From contig OY992840.1 in assembly GCA_963921425.1 (NCBI GenBank), forward strand, positions 11,162,501 through 11,226,500: a stretch of 64,000 nt of DNA. Reading direction: 5' to 3'. The position numbers were made by a program, and so were the translations under genes. Source of the stretch: Dryas octopetala. Taxonomy: Eukaryota; Streptophyta; Magnoliopsida; Rosales; Rosaceae. The first letter of the stretch is position 1, and each line of letters opens with the position of its first letter. The notes beneath the pieces were generated by a model. That model saw nothing but the letters and a program-made list of their open reading frames with translations. It ran no database searches and had not been told where the DNA came from. This document shows, piece by piece, positions 23,533-35,417 of this stretch.

Positions 23533-23851
23533 CTCTATTACTTATTAAAAATAAATAAAACTCATAATAACTTTGATTTGAATAAACGAAACATCACCAT
23601 ATTATTTGACAAACAAAATTTGGTAACTGCACAATTAAATGAGTATATCCCCATCGCATAAACCCAAGGTGATTCATGCTGGACAAGTGGTTGGAGTTAT
23701 TAATTCATAAATTATACCTATTTGACCAACAAAAACGTTTATTAGGTGTGAAAGTCATGTTTTCTCTAACAAATACAATAGCTCTCTCCAGTCCCCAGAG
23801 TAAAATACGACGAAAAACAAGGGTAAAAACGTCATAAACATGTTTTCTTCA

Positions 23852-23857
23852 CACGTG
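23852..23857. promoter_or_regulatory. G-box upstream of GPX copy 4
   Basis: CACGTG within CACACGTGAG, 160 bp before the ATG at 24012; compare the same motif before copies 1 and 3. Confidence 0.45.
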
Positions 23858-24011
23858 AGTTAGACACGGTGGCCAATTAGATTGGAGCTTCTCAGGTCAA
23901 AAGGCCAAAGGGGCGTATCCTTCATCTTTGTGCTTCACTCTGCTTCTCAGTTTCGTTTCACTTGTGCTAGCTTAGCTCTAGTCTACTTGAGAGTTCAAAC
24001 CAGATAACAGG

Positions 24012-25693
24012 ATGACAAGCCAACCCACTGAGACCCCAAAAACCATTTACGACTTCACTGTCAAGGTAAAGCCTATTTTCAGTTTGTTTATGAGTTTCTG
24101 CTGCATCTTTCTAGGTGGGTGTTCAAAATGTAAACAATTAGTAGGTGGGTAGTTTTTAACACATGTGATTGTCTTGAATATGTGCCAAAAAAACCAAATT
24201 TTGAATGATTGGTGGGTAGTGGGTACTCCCTCTTTGGCATGTTTGCCAATTTTCCTTGGTCTGGTTGATTGCTAAGAAAAAAAAAAAAAAAAAGCATTTT
24301 TGAGAGGATGAGAGCAGGAAACATTCAGATGATCGTAATGGAAACGTATGTATCTGGATGGTTCCTTGGTTGGGAATAAAAGAAGTGTTGATATTTGTGT
24401 TGAATCTATGTGGGATGTTCAGTTGAGAAATGCTCTGTGTGTTGATTTTGTAGTTGGTCTGTCTGATCGTTGTTGATTTGTTGCAGGATGCTAAGGGAAA
24501 TGATGTGGATCTTAGCGTGTACAAGGGAAAAGTTCTACTGATTATCAATGTTGCATCCAAATGGTATTCCTCCTCTTCTTCTTACATTCTTTGTTTCTTT
24601 CTTCTTTTCCTTACAAAAAGAAAGAATTTTTTTTTTTTTTTGGGTACTAAAAACCAGAAACTATTTATTCACTGCTTTTTTTACTGGTTTGCGACAGTGG
24701 ACTGACCAACTCAAATTACGCGGAGCTGAATCAGCTGTATCAGAAGTATAAGGATCAAGGTCTGCACTCAGAAGTTCAAAAGTTTACAGAAATTCTATTG
24801 TTTTGTTCACTCCCTTTGTATGATACGCTGGGGGTTTGATGCAGGCTTGGAGATACTGGCATTTCCATGCAACCAGTTTGGTTCACAGGAACCGGGAAGT
24901 AATGAAGAGATTGAAGAGTTTGTCTGCACTCGTTTCAAATCAGAGTTTCCAATATTTGACAAGGTAGATGCAGGAACGGTAGATTATGTTGTATCTACTT
25001 TCCAACAGCTCATACCTATTACACTTTTAGGCCAGACAAAAGGTTTTTCAACCATAAATTCATCTATTGTCTTTGTTAAATGACGCCGAAATGCATTGCC
25101 ATGTATGTGCATGCCAACAAACTTAATTTTAGTCATTCAGACTGGTTGAGGATCTCTGTGGTTACAAGTTTTAGTTTCAAGGATTTCAAATATGACATAT
25201 TTAGGCTAGTCAAATCAGTGGTAATAGTTGTGGTAAATAATTGTATGCAAGTTGGAAATTTTGCATCTGTTCTTCCCTATGGTCATTTCAAATACATCTA
25301 ACAGCTTGGATGGTATTGTAATAATGTGAATGCAGTTTGTAATTTCACCATCTTTTGTTCTTGTGTTAGGTTGAAGTAAACGGTGATGATTCTGCTCCAT
25401 TGTACAAGTTCTTGAAGTTAGGCAGATGGGGATTTTTTAAAGATGATATTCAATGGAACTTTACCAAGTTTCTAGTTGACAAGGAGGGGAAGGTTGTTGA
25501 TCGCTATTACCCTACAACTCCCCCCCTTAGCTTTGAGGTAAAAGTCTAGATGTCTGATTCTCGAATTTAATTATTTTATGCTGCCACTGTGGTTTATTAT
25601 GGTTGATCATGAGTAGATTGGTCAAGCTGGCTAGCTTTTGATGTTATACTGTTTTTGCAGCATGACATAAAGAAGCTGTTGGGAGTCTCATGA
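24012..25693 (+). CDS. GPX: Glutathione peroxidase, copy 4, cytosolic type
   Basis: Six exons: 24012-24065, 24487-24563, 24698-24759, 24845-24963, 25370-25537, 25661-25693; 170 aa starting MTSQPTET. The catalytic set is intact: NVASKCGLT, FPCNQFG, VCTRFK, QWNFTKF. Exon 5 has drifted: GFFKDDIQW replaces the usual G-x-FGD-x-I-x-W, and TTPPLSFE replaces TTSPLS(I/L)E. All six exons keep frame and GT-AG borders. No targeting extension, so likely cytosolic. Closest to copy 3, from which it is separated by the PIF element and about 4 kb. Confidence 0.93.
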
Positions 25694-27251
25694 ATGCTGA
25701 GATGTGAAGGCTTCAACTGGAGGGTCATGGCACAATTAATCAGTATCCACATGCTTGCCTTTGTGTGTAACGGGAAGGGGAAGAAGAAAAAGCTTGCTTT
25801 TGTGTGTTGGTGTGGCCAAGACTTGTTAAAGGTTGTACTTATATTATATTATATTAATGTATGTGTGGTGCCAAAGGATTAAGCAGTTGTATCCCCTGCT
25901 GGTTCTACAAACTGAAGTTACAGAACAAGACCATATCTATTCCTTTATGTGATGATTGACAATGACCTTCAAGTTGTTTCAAATCTAGTAAAACCTGGTC
26001 TGCTGAATTGGTTATTGCTAACACATATTGAAGATTCCTGCCCCAGGTGCCCAATTAGCAACACTAGGAGTTTAGAGATGATAATCTCAGTCACATATTT
26101 GAATATGTTTTCCAGCCTAGGCTTGTCCTTTCTCTCCTAATTAACAGGTTGTACATATAACGATTCCACCGAGTAAAACTCTCTCTCTCAGGGCATTGAC
26201 CAATAAAGTTCCAATATTGATGAGAGCATCAAGTGGGTCACACCCTGCAGTCTCTGCAGACAGTTCTGATGGTTGGTGTGTCATTAGAGTGGTAGCTATT
26301 GCCATCTTTTCTGAAGGTGCACCGTCATCCTCTCCTCCTCAAAGCTGTTTATAGTCATTGTCACCTTTCCAAGACACCGGTGAACCGGCTGTGTATAGTC
26401 ATTGTTGCCTTGCCAAGACACCAGTGAACTTTAGAAGTGGAGCAAAGCTTGCCTTCTCTGCAAGTGGTGTTCCACTCGTCTGGAGGGAAACTGATTTGCT
26501 CACTTGGATTACACTGATTTGCATTTGCCTACTTGGATTGCACTGATTTGTTTCCCTTTTGCTCAGCACAAAACAATTACAATTACCTTCTTATCTCATT
26601 GAACGATTCTCTTCCTCAATGCAATTCCTAAAAGAGAATGTTTAACAATTTCACAACACAGCCGTGGTCGCTAAATCTTCCCTTTGGAAGGTCATAGGCT
26701 CAGCAAAATGGGAAATTTGGTGGATCAATTTTACGCACTTTATCTTTTCAATCTATCACCACCATTGACTGTAAATCATTCATATTTGCCAGAATATGCA
26801 CAGACGTCCACTGATCTTCCAAAGCTTACTGTAGGAAAGAGTTGCTTTCAGGCATGCTTCATTTACCAATATGGAAAAAGACCAGTTGCTCCAGAGATTT
26901 GAAAAGAAAACCTCATTCAGTTATAGCCATGCTGCATATAATTCTGCAAATTGTGATTCTGTTGGTTACAACTTCAAAAGGACTTTGATTTGATAGGAAG
27001 TTTCCACCCAAAGGCCAAAAGAATTTCTTGCTACAGATGAGTATCTTAACCTCCACACTACATGAAACTACCTCAACGAGTTGATAATGTTAACACTCGG
27101 AACGATGGCTTTGTTACAGATTATGTTAGCACAAACTTGTTACCCACTAGTGGGTCAACAAGAGGGTTGTAAAGTTACAATTCCCACAGATTCAGTTCAT
27201 TTACAACAACACATATATACAAAATTGGCATGTGTCTGTTGCAGCATATCT
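25694..27251. other. GPX copy 4 3' flank, intergenic DNA and AHL 3' UTR
   Basis: No coding domain seen in any frame. A short direct repeat (TATAGTCATTGT...AAGACACC) occurs twice near 26,350-26,425. The last few hundred bases probably are 3' UTR of the minus-strand AHL gene. Confidence 0.5.
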
Positions 27252-30200
27252 TCATCCGCGAGTCAAGTCAATACCGGTGTGGGGATTTCTCAAATCAACT
27301 GGCCGCGACCCAGGCCAAATGCCTGCTGCGGAGGGAACATAGTGTTGAGTAGATGGGGCACTAGTTGGAGGCAATTTGTCACTACGCTGAGGCTCGGAAC
27401 TCTCATCACTGTTGGGACCAGCCACTTGCTTGCCGCTCTTGGTCTTGGAGGCACCATATACAAAACTGCACACCACAACCTGTAACAAACATAATTAGAC
27501 CTCCTCTGCACTACCATCAAATAGACCACCACATCTCCGCACTACCATCAGAATCCAATAAAAAGATGCCTCTAAGATCATCCCATGCTAGACATGTGTT
27601 TCTATCACACAACTTTCCAACCAAACATACCCATCTTCAAAGTGCTTATACACACAAAAATCACATATCACAACATTTGCACATGTGCACACACAATTAG
27701 CATTGATACTAGAAATGTTAATATCCAGAGCAGTAAAGAAACTACCTGCACTGGAGTTGCTGCAATAAGCATTGCCACAGCACCACCAATGACATGACCA
27801 TCAGCACTAGAAAGGGAAACGCTTATCCCCCCTGTTCGATTGCGGGGGCCACCATCCTCAGCAACCAAGTAAGAACCTGACAAGCATAATATCTGGAAAC
27901 GACCCTGCAAAGCCGTATAAACAATTGAGTTAAAGAAAGGGAATAAAGCTAATATATTGGACTAGGAAAGGTGTGAGAGAGAGAGGAGCAATGTCATTCG
28001 TGATTTCAGTATTGACTCTACTATGATATGCACTTTAAGCCAATCTATCATAAAGACAATTTATTTGTTAATGAAAAGATCCAATTTTCTGGAAAATAAA
28101 TAAAGACTTTAAGCTGTTCTAGAATGGATAAAAAAAAGAAGAGAAAAACGTGTTGCCACTCATGCAAAAAGGACAGAAGTAGACAATTGAAGCTACTTAA
28201 ACCTAGAAAGTATCTGAACTAATTAATTTAGAACAGAGTAATATTGTTCAACCCTTCCTCTGACAGCTAATCCAACTTTAAATTGACTCGGGCAAACCTA
28301 ATGGCATCAGTCAGTCCACTTTTAATTGCATCAGATTTGATCATTGAGATTGGATGGCTACAGACCGTAACTACAAAACTGCTTAATCCAAAAGTAGATG
28401 AAGTCTCACAATCACTATAAACATATCACAATTCAACCATTCTGATTACCTGGACAACCCACCATGAACTGCCATTGACCTCTATCAATCCGTTAAATCA
28501 TCAAACAACCACCTCCAATTAAAACCCACCATAACTAGAAACCAAATCAAATCTATGCCAGTATCACTTCATTTCTAGGGAAACTCTATCCATTTAAACT
28601 GATCCAGAACTGCCCAGTCAATCAACTCTTTTAGCCACTTGACCAAGAACTGCTTAATACCAAACATGACTTGCTGAATAAACCACCGCAGACAAACACC
28701 CATGTACTCCACAAAACTAATAGTACACCAGCTATTGCTAGACCAAACTGTAATCAAACCTTATTACAACTTTCAACAATTATCGTAGAATTTACATAAA
28801 TACATTCTGCCCCAATCACTTTCCCAGCTCTCGCTTAAGATATTCCCTAATCTCTAGCTCCAATTGGAAGAAATCAACACTACAATGGTTCTCTCATTAT
28901 CGCATAGATTACTGTTTCTCTACCCAAAAATCATCTGCTCAGAGCATATTACACTGTTCTCTGAGACCTACAATTTCCAAGACCCTTTTTGACTACTCTT
29001 TGCTACATCTAACCCAAGCATGCAAGCATTACCTTCCCCAATCAGATTTAACTCCCAATCCTCAACTCAAGTAGCAGACATACAATTTATATCCCAAACC
29101 AAATAATCTCTCCAAAACAATAAATATCACACAATAGCTTAAAAACCCAAGCCTTAACAAATCTTGAGTTTATTTTTGTTACCATCTTCCAAATCGTAGA
29201 CGGATTCCTGCCTCCTAGCCCTTCATTTGTTTTGTTTTCATTCTATATGTTTGATTAGTTCTGGTTCTACTGGTATCCCTATGGCCACAGTAGCACTTTG
29301 TATACAACTGCTCCTCTGTCGACATGTTTTTGATCAGTAGTTAATTACTGCACTAATTTCTCATCAGCTATTTGAATTGAATCTAACCAAACTGTTCAAA
29401 TTATTAGTTTAAAAGCCAATTCTGAAATGTACTATAACTATAACAAACCAAAACCTTACACGACGAGCTTGGGCAGCTCTTTGCAATCATAAAGTTACAA
29501 TGTTACACAAACTGAACTATAGTTGCGACTTATGGTATTTTCAAGTTTACAGCTTTTAATCCTAATTTTGGGATGGAAATTCTTAATAACTTTCATAAAG
29601 TCTAACATATAAGGAAAAGCATGGAAAATGGAATACTTTTTTAGCCTTAAAACAAGCAAAATAAAGATAGAAGTGAGTGCTTCAACCTCAAATGTGACAC
29701 TGACACCAGCAGATGCAGGCTGACGTAGTGTTACTGAAGATACTGTACCACTTCCTGACAAGATGCATAGTGCCCTTGGCCTCTGTTGTGAAAAAAGCAA
29801 TAATTTTGCTGCAATGTCCTACAAAGAAAATAATAAGAATTACCTTTTAACAGGGAAGAAGTTCATATGCATTTGAACAATTATCACCACTAAGTATTTC
29901 TATAATCCAAAAATAAGTTCAAGTCCTTCAACTTTAAGACTTTCATCAAGAGCCAGACACTACAGAAATCAGTAAACAGGCGGTAGGCAGGCATGTGTGT
30001 GTGCATGCATATAGAGTAGACTGATATGCATGTGCTTATTTTCAATTCTATGTGTGTATTTTGTGGAATCCTAGTGATATGGCCATTCCATTCATACATA
30101 CTTGCAAAAGTCCTCATATTTACAAACTGGACATGTTAAAAACTTCTATAATATATGAGGCTTTAACATAATAACTGGTAAAGCACCATACAAAATTATA

Positions 30201-31573
30201 TAGCACCATTCTTATTTCCCTAAATATTTGTGATCCAGAAAACTCCAGTACAATTGAGTAAAAAGTATATGTATCACAAACTTCTAGTTAATTATCTGAA
30301 GCAAGCATATTAGGGCTGGTAAAGCATGATCATTTTCCATTTCTAGTATCAATCTGTTCACCTTTCCTTATGCATGAGAAAGAGAATTTCAGTGTTTATG
30401 CAGCATCTAATGCAGCTGCAAAGTCATAATTAAACAAATAAATGACAACCTCTTATATCTTCATAAGGGCATTGTTGAAAACAATTTATTGGAGCAAGTA
30501 ATTGCAGAGTGCAACATGCCTGTGCATCATAATTCATATTTCCTAGTAATTTGAACTTATATAGCATACCTCTCCAACTCCAATGTTGATAACATGGGGT
30601 GCAAAAGCCAGTCCAGCCGAACTGTTCATCCAATCCCCTGTAAAAACAGTTATATGCAACAAATGGTAAAAATTCATAGACCTAAAAATACATGGAGATC
30701 GTTACAGACAACAGATTTCAGCTATTCAGATGAGAAAACTTGAACTGGAAAAATACAAACATCTGAGGATTAACTACCATAAAAACAAACTTAACACTAG
30801 AAGCTCATTGCTCTTTCTTCAGCATGCACCTCAGTTTCACAACTCCTATGTATGTTTGGGAGATGTTTGTGCTAATACAGTTGTGGTTGTTAACGGGGCA
30901 CTTCAAGGACATTACTCATAATCAACAAAGGAGGGAAGTTTTGGAACATTAGCAGAATTGGCATGAATTAACCACCATTTATAGAAATCAAATGAGTGAA
31001 ATTGATAAAAACTAATAAATGCTAACAATACATGCAAGTAATCAGGAACCATGAAGACAATGAACCACTGCATGCTAGCCAAACTAAATTTAGAAAAGTA
31101 ATAGAATTAGAGCCAGAAAATTTACCAAGAGAAGCTAACTGTTGTTTCCTCCCACTCCCAGGTGGCCGCCCTCTACTGCGTTTTGGGGTCGGAGAGTTTG
31201 AACCTGGTGTAGGATTAGGTGGTGTTGCAGACATGGGAGACAATCCCAGAGAAACCTGCCCATCAGGACCATACTTCCGGGGTCTCCCTCTTTTCTTCTT
31301 TACAGGCTCACCTGAAGGCACTCCAGGAGAGACATTCATACTAATACCATGAGTAAAATTAGTTCTTGAAGGCTCTACTGAGAATGTTGATCCCACTGAG
31401 CTGACTCTCACATTAGACTGAGTTGGAATCATAGTGTGTGACATGGGTCTGAAGCCAGGAGGAGCATGCAGCCCACCAGCCTGTGATCCAGGCAGAGACC
31501 CACCAACCCCTCCCCTATGGATGTAATATGAAGCTGACCCACCAGACATTGCCATGGCTTCTCTCCCATCCAT
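27252..31573 (-). CDS. AT-hook motif nuclear-localized (AHL) protein, two AT-hooks plus PPC domain
   Basis: Five exons on the minus strand: 31573-31126, 30637-30570, 29818-29687, 27904-27746, 27479-27252; 344 aa, phases consistent. The N-terminus is Gly/Ser/Pro-rich. AT-hook 1 is KKKRGRPRKYGPDG (residues 92-105) and AT-hook 2 KRSRGRPPGSGRKQ (131-144). Then comes the PPC/DUF296 domain: GDWMNSSAGLAFAPHVINIG, RALCILSGSGTVSSVTLRQP, GRFQILCLSGSYL, NRTGGISVSLSSADG, VIGGAVAMLIAATPVQVVVCSF. Two hooks plus introns match the multi-hook AHL group. AHL proteins bind AT-rich DNA and matrix regions and regulate growth, flowering and hormone genes. The variable tail ends DLTRG. The intron between exons 3 and 4 is 1.8 kb. 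No defect seen. Confidence 0.93.
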
Positions 31574-32690
31574 GCATTTACTAAGAGACTAGTCACTCAA
31601 AAGCTTAATTTTTTTGTCACCTAAAGCTTGTGTCTTGAAACCCGTTTGTCAATTATGCCAAGGATTCTAGAAAACACCCACCACCATGAGATTAAACAGA
31701 AAATGGAGATTCAAACAAAGGCTTCAAATGGGGAAAAAGCTTATCACAAAAATTTGAAAATATCAAAACCAAAAAAAAAAGGGGAAAAATCCCCTTTAAC
31801 CCTAAATCTTCAAAATACAGTAACACAGTGAGCTCCTGAAGCAAGGATTTTACATGGGTTTTTGCTTGAAGTTTGAAAAAATCTAATAACCCAACAAAAT
31901 TTTGATCTTGACCCACAAAAACAAGAGACCAAATGATTCCAAAGCTTGAACAGTACCACCCCACAAATCCAGAACAGAGAGTACTCTGGAAAAATAAAAT
32001 GTAGAAAATTCAGGAGCTCAGTTAGTTAAACCAAAGCAAGACTAACAACCTGGCAGCTCTTGAATCATTGCCTCAACACAGCAGTAAGGACAAAACCCTA
32101 GATTTGAAATCTAGGGTTTTGAAAGGAAAATGCAGGAGGTGGAAAAGAAGAAAAAAAGAGGGAGAAAAAGACAAAGAGGGGAGGGAGGGGGTTGGGAGGA
32201 AAATAAATTGAAATTGGAGCTTTTGAATTAAAGTTGTGTGCTGCGTGTGTGAACTGTGAACTACTAAGTACTAACTACTAAGTAAGAGTAAAGACCTTTT
32301 TCCTTTCTTTATTTTCTTGTGTAGTGAGTGAAGGGGTGTAAGCATCTGACTATAAGAAAAGAAAGGCTAGTTGTATAGCAGAGACAGTGTGTGGCCTACC
32401 AAAGTACCAACCTACATGTCCTTATCATATTGCCCTTTCTTAGGGCACAGAGCCCTCCAGGGCCCCACCTCTCTTTCACTAACTCTCTCTCGTTTCTCTC
32501 TCTATGGTTGTGGTGGGTACCTTTGCTGGATTTGCTATTCTGATGTAAACAGTGCTAGGAACCAAAAATATTTTTATTTTTTTCTTATTTTTGGGGGTGA
32601 GAGAGGTGGAATTTGGTCATGGCCCATGGGCCGGTCTTAAATCTTAATGGGACAAAAAATAAACTATGAAAAATATAAAATATAAAAAGA
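31574..32690 (-). other. AHL 5' leader and promoter region
   Basis: Upstream (minus strand) of the AHL start. It holds a GA-rich tract at about 32,140-32,200 and the telo-box palindrome. The leader probably lies here and may contain an intron. No other gene seen. Confidence 0.5.
32091..32121. promoter_or_regulatory. Perfect 31 bp palindrome with two inverted telo-boxes
   Basis: Arms of 15 bases (CAAAACCCTAGATTT and its exact reverse complement) flank a single G. Each arm contains AAACCCTA, the plant telo-box seen in promoters and leaders of growth-related genes and bound by TRB and related Myb factors. It lies about 520 bp upstream of the AHL ATG. Confidence 0.75.
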
Positions 32691-33436
32691 AGAGTAAATT
32701 ATACGCATGTACCTCAAATATACACCCTTGTTCACTTGAGTACCCCAATAAAAAAAAGTTGATCAGAGGTACCTTAACTACTAATTTTGCACACTTAGGT
32801 ACCTCCGTCAACTATTCCGTCAGGGAAGCTGTTAACTGCCTACGTGGCACACTGACATACCTTTAAAAAAATGTCACATGGACAAAAAATAATAAAAAAT
32901 GAAATAATTATTTTAAAAAACTAAAAAAATTTAAAACGCAATAATTAAATTAAAATAAACCAAAAAACCAAACACTAACCCGCCCACCCACCTTCCTCCC
33001 TCCGCCTCCCACCCCTCCCTCCGAGACCCACCCAACCCAGCCACCCACCCCTCCGACCCCAGCCACCTTGCCGCCGACCCCAGCCACCACGCCGTCGACC
33101 TACCCGGCCACCCACCCCCCTCTCTTTTCTCGCCCCTCTCCTCTCTCTCTAACTCTCTCTCTCCTCAAAACCCCAGCCTAAGCCCAGCCCCGAGCCCTCC
33201 TCCCTCCGCCTCCCCCGCGTTGGCCACCCAACCCAGTGACCTACCCATCTCCCTCCCTTTTCCGGCCACCAGCTCCATCTTTTTGTCACTCTCTCACTCT
33301 ATTTCTTTCTCTCTCTCTCTCTCTCAGATCTGAACAAGGGTGGAGCTCGGGGCGGAGCGAGTCGGGGCTGGGGTTTCGGGGAGAGAGAGAGAGAGGAAAA
33401 GGGAGGGGAGAAAGAGGGATGGGTGGCTCGGTCGAG

Positions 33437-33470
<34 letters not shown>

Positions 33471-33937
33471 GGCAAAGAGAGAAAGTGAGGCAGAGAGAGA
33501 GGAGAGAGGTAGGGAGAAAGAGGGGGTGGGTCCGCGGCATGGTGGCTGGGGTCGGTGGCAGGGTAGCTGGGGTCGGAGGGATGGCTGGGTCTCGGAGGGA
33601 GGAGGGCTGCAAGCCTGCAACTCCATTTTTTCTTTATTTTTTTGTTTTTTTTCTAATTTAATTATTATGTTTAAAAATTTTTTTGTTTTTTTAAATAATT
33701 ATTTCATTTTTAAAAGTTTATTTCATTTTTTATTATTTTTTTGTCCACGTGGCATTTTTTTTAAAAGTATGTGAGTGTGCCACGTAGGCAATTAACGGCA
33801 TTCTTGACGGAATAGTTGACGGAGGTACCTGGATGTGCAAAATCAGTAGTTGAGGTATCTCTGAGCAACTTTTTTTTTATTGGAATACTCAAGTGAACAA
33901 GGGTGTATACTTGACATACCTGTGTGTAATTTGCCCT
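32691..33937. mobile_element. Foldback element, about 1.25 kb, nearly full-length inverted repeat
   Basis: The left end AGAGTAAATTATACGCATG mirrors the right end (reverse complement AGGGCAAATTACACACAGG). Inverted similarity runs through the outer 250 bp of each arm (ACACCCTTGTTCACTTGAGT, GAGGTACC, GTTGACGGA, GTGGCACAC) and on through A/T-rich and CCACC/GGTGG-rich parts to a CT/GA centre near 33,310. No coding domain; the long ORFs inside are CT/GA low complexity. No clear target duplication, so the superfamily is open. Confidence 0.75.
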
Positions 33938-34033
33938 AAAAAAAAATTGAAGAAGCATCAAGAATATAGAATAATTTTTTATCTGATTACACATCATTCC
34001 CAAATTATATAATATTTGACATTTTTCTTTCAT

Positions 34034-34310
34034 ACTAAAATTATTTTCACTTTACCTTTAAACTCAATTCCTCTAAACACTTTACCCAAAAATTGCTAAA
34101 AAATTAATTTTTTTTATTAGTTATACACAGGTGGCACCATGTGGCTTTATGCTTGAGGCCATTTTCAACTGCAATTGATGATTAACTTAAAAATACTCTC
34201 AAGCATAAGGCCACATGCGCAAAACTAACGAAAAAATTGATTTTTTAACAATTTTAGGATAAACTGTTTAACAAAATTGAGTATGGGGTATAAAGTGTCC
34301 AAATTTTAGT
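34034..34310. mobile_element. MITE-like inverted-repeat element, about 277 bp
   Basis: The arms extend from ACTAAAATT at the left end to AATTTTAGT at the right, and meet near 34,180 with CATGTGGCTTTATGCTTGAG against CTCAAGCATAAGGCCACATG. Almost the whole element can form a hairpin. Confidence 0.6.
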
Positions 34311-34768
34311 TTAGAAAGCAACGTATTAGATAATGTATAGTTTGGGGGTGGTATATAAGTATATAACTCAGTTTTTAAGGAAAAATTGTAAAATAGGTAG
34401 ACACATAAGGAGAGTCGCTCAAAAATAATACAAGTCAGCTCACTTTTTCCATCAAGCCTTCGAACACTCGACTTGCAATCGTTCAACAATTACAACTCAC
34501 AATTACGTCAAAAGAAATTATCATAACATAGTTTTTTACATGTTATTTATGAAATTTTAATATATAACTATAAGAAAGTAATACTCAAGTCCAAACAACA
34601 AAAAAATGATGATTATTGTTGGTCAAATACAACTCACACATACTTGTTAATGTCTTATACTCCCATGGTAATAAGGGGGTTGTTTGAATGCTTATAAAGG
34701 AGTAAGAGTTTGAACGCTTGTTTATAATGTGGACTAGACTGATTTAATTATAAAAGTGAAGTTATTTA

Positions 34769-35065
34769 GATCTCGTTTGATGCATAAGATAAGATAGGAT
34801 ATGATAAATGAATAAATTCATATGTATTCAAGGAAAAAGTTTATATCTTGAAAGAATAAGATGTATTAAGATAGACTAATCATAAGGAGAGACTTATCTC
34901 TTCCAATCCCTCAAAAATAGTAGGATTAAATAATCCATGTTATTCTCATCTTATTCTTATTTTCTTCCTTCAAGTTAGAAGATATCATTCATATTTTTCC
35001 TTGAATACACATGAATATAGTTTTTTTTATTACATCCAATTATATCATATGCACCAAACGAGGCC
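34769..35065. mobile_element. Tourist-like MITE, about 297 bp, TSD TTA
   Basis: Ends GATCTCGTTTGATGCATA and TATGCACCAAACGAGGCC are inverted, with arms continuing to TGTATTCAAGGAAAAA. Flanked by TTA at 34766-34768 and 35066-35068. Confidence 0.65.
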
Positions 35066-35245
35066 TTATTATTTAAAAATGTATAGTGAATTGGGAGGCT
35101 ATATTCACATTTCAAACTCCCATTTTTACTTGCTGCACTCCTCAAATTAATTTTTATTTATTGTAAAAAAAAATTTATCAATGCTATGGACAAAACTACC
35201 CTCATTACGTTAGAACATTTTAAGCTTGGATTCCTCCTCCAAGAA

Positions 35246-35417
35246 ATTATTTTGTGTATTTAATACACCGTTACGTAGTGTAATCAATCTAACGTGTCAT
35301 AATATAGGTGGATGTTATTAATATTATACCCTACTAATATAAATATACTGTCCAATAATATCTTTACATATTGAATTGGTTACACCACATGACGGTGTAT
35401 CGGATATACCCAATAAT
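35246..35417. mobile_element. MITE-like inverted-repeat element, about 172 bp
   Basis: Left ATTATTTTGTGTATTTAATACACCG and right CGGTGTATCGG...CAATAAT form imperfect inverted arms of about 45 bp, including GTGTAATCAAT against ATTGGTTACAC. Confidence 0.55.

Noticed and set aside
33236-33774. Several long overlapping ORFs on both strands rich in Arg/Glu or Ser/Leu/Pro
   Set aside because: They come from CT/GA and CCACC/GGTGG low-complexity DNA at the centre of the foldback element. The composition is periodic and no domain is present.
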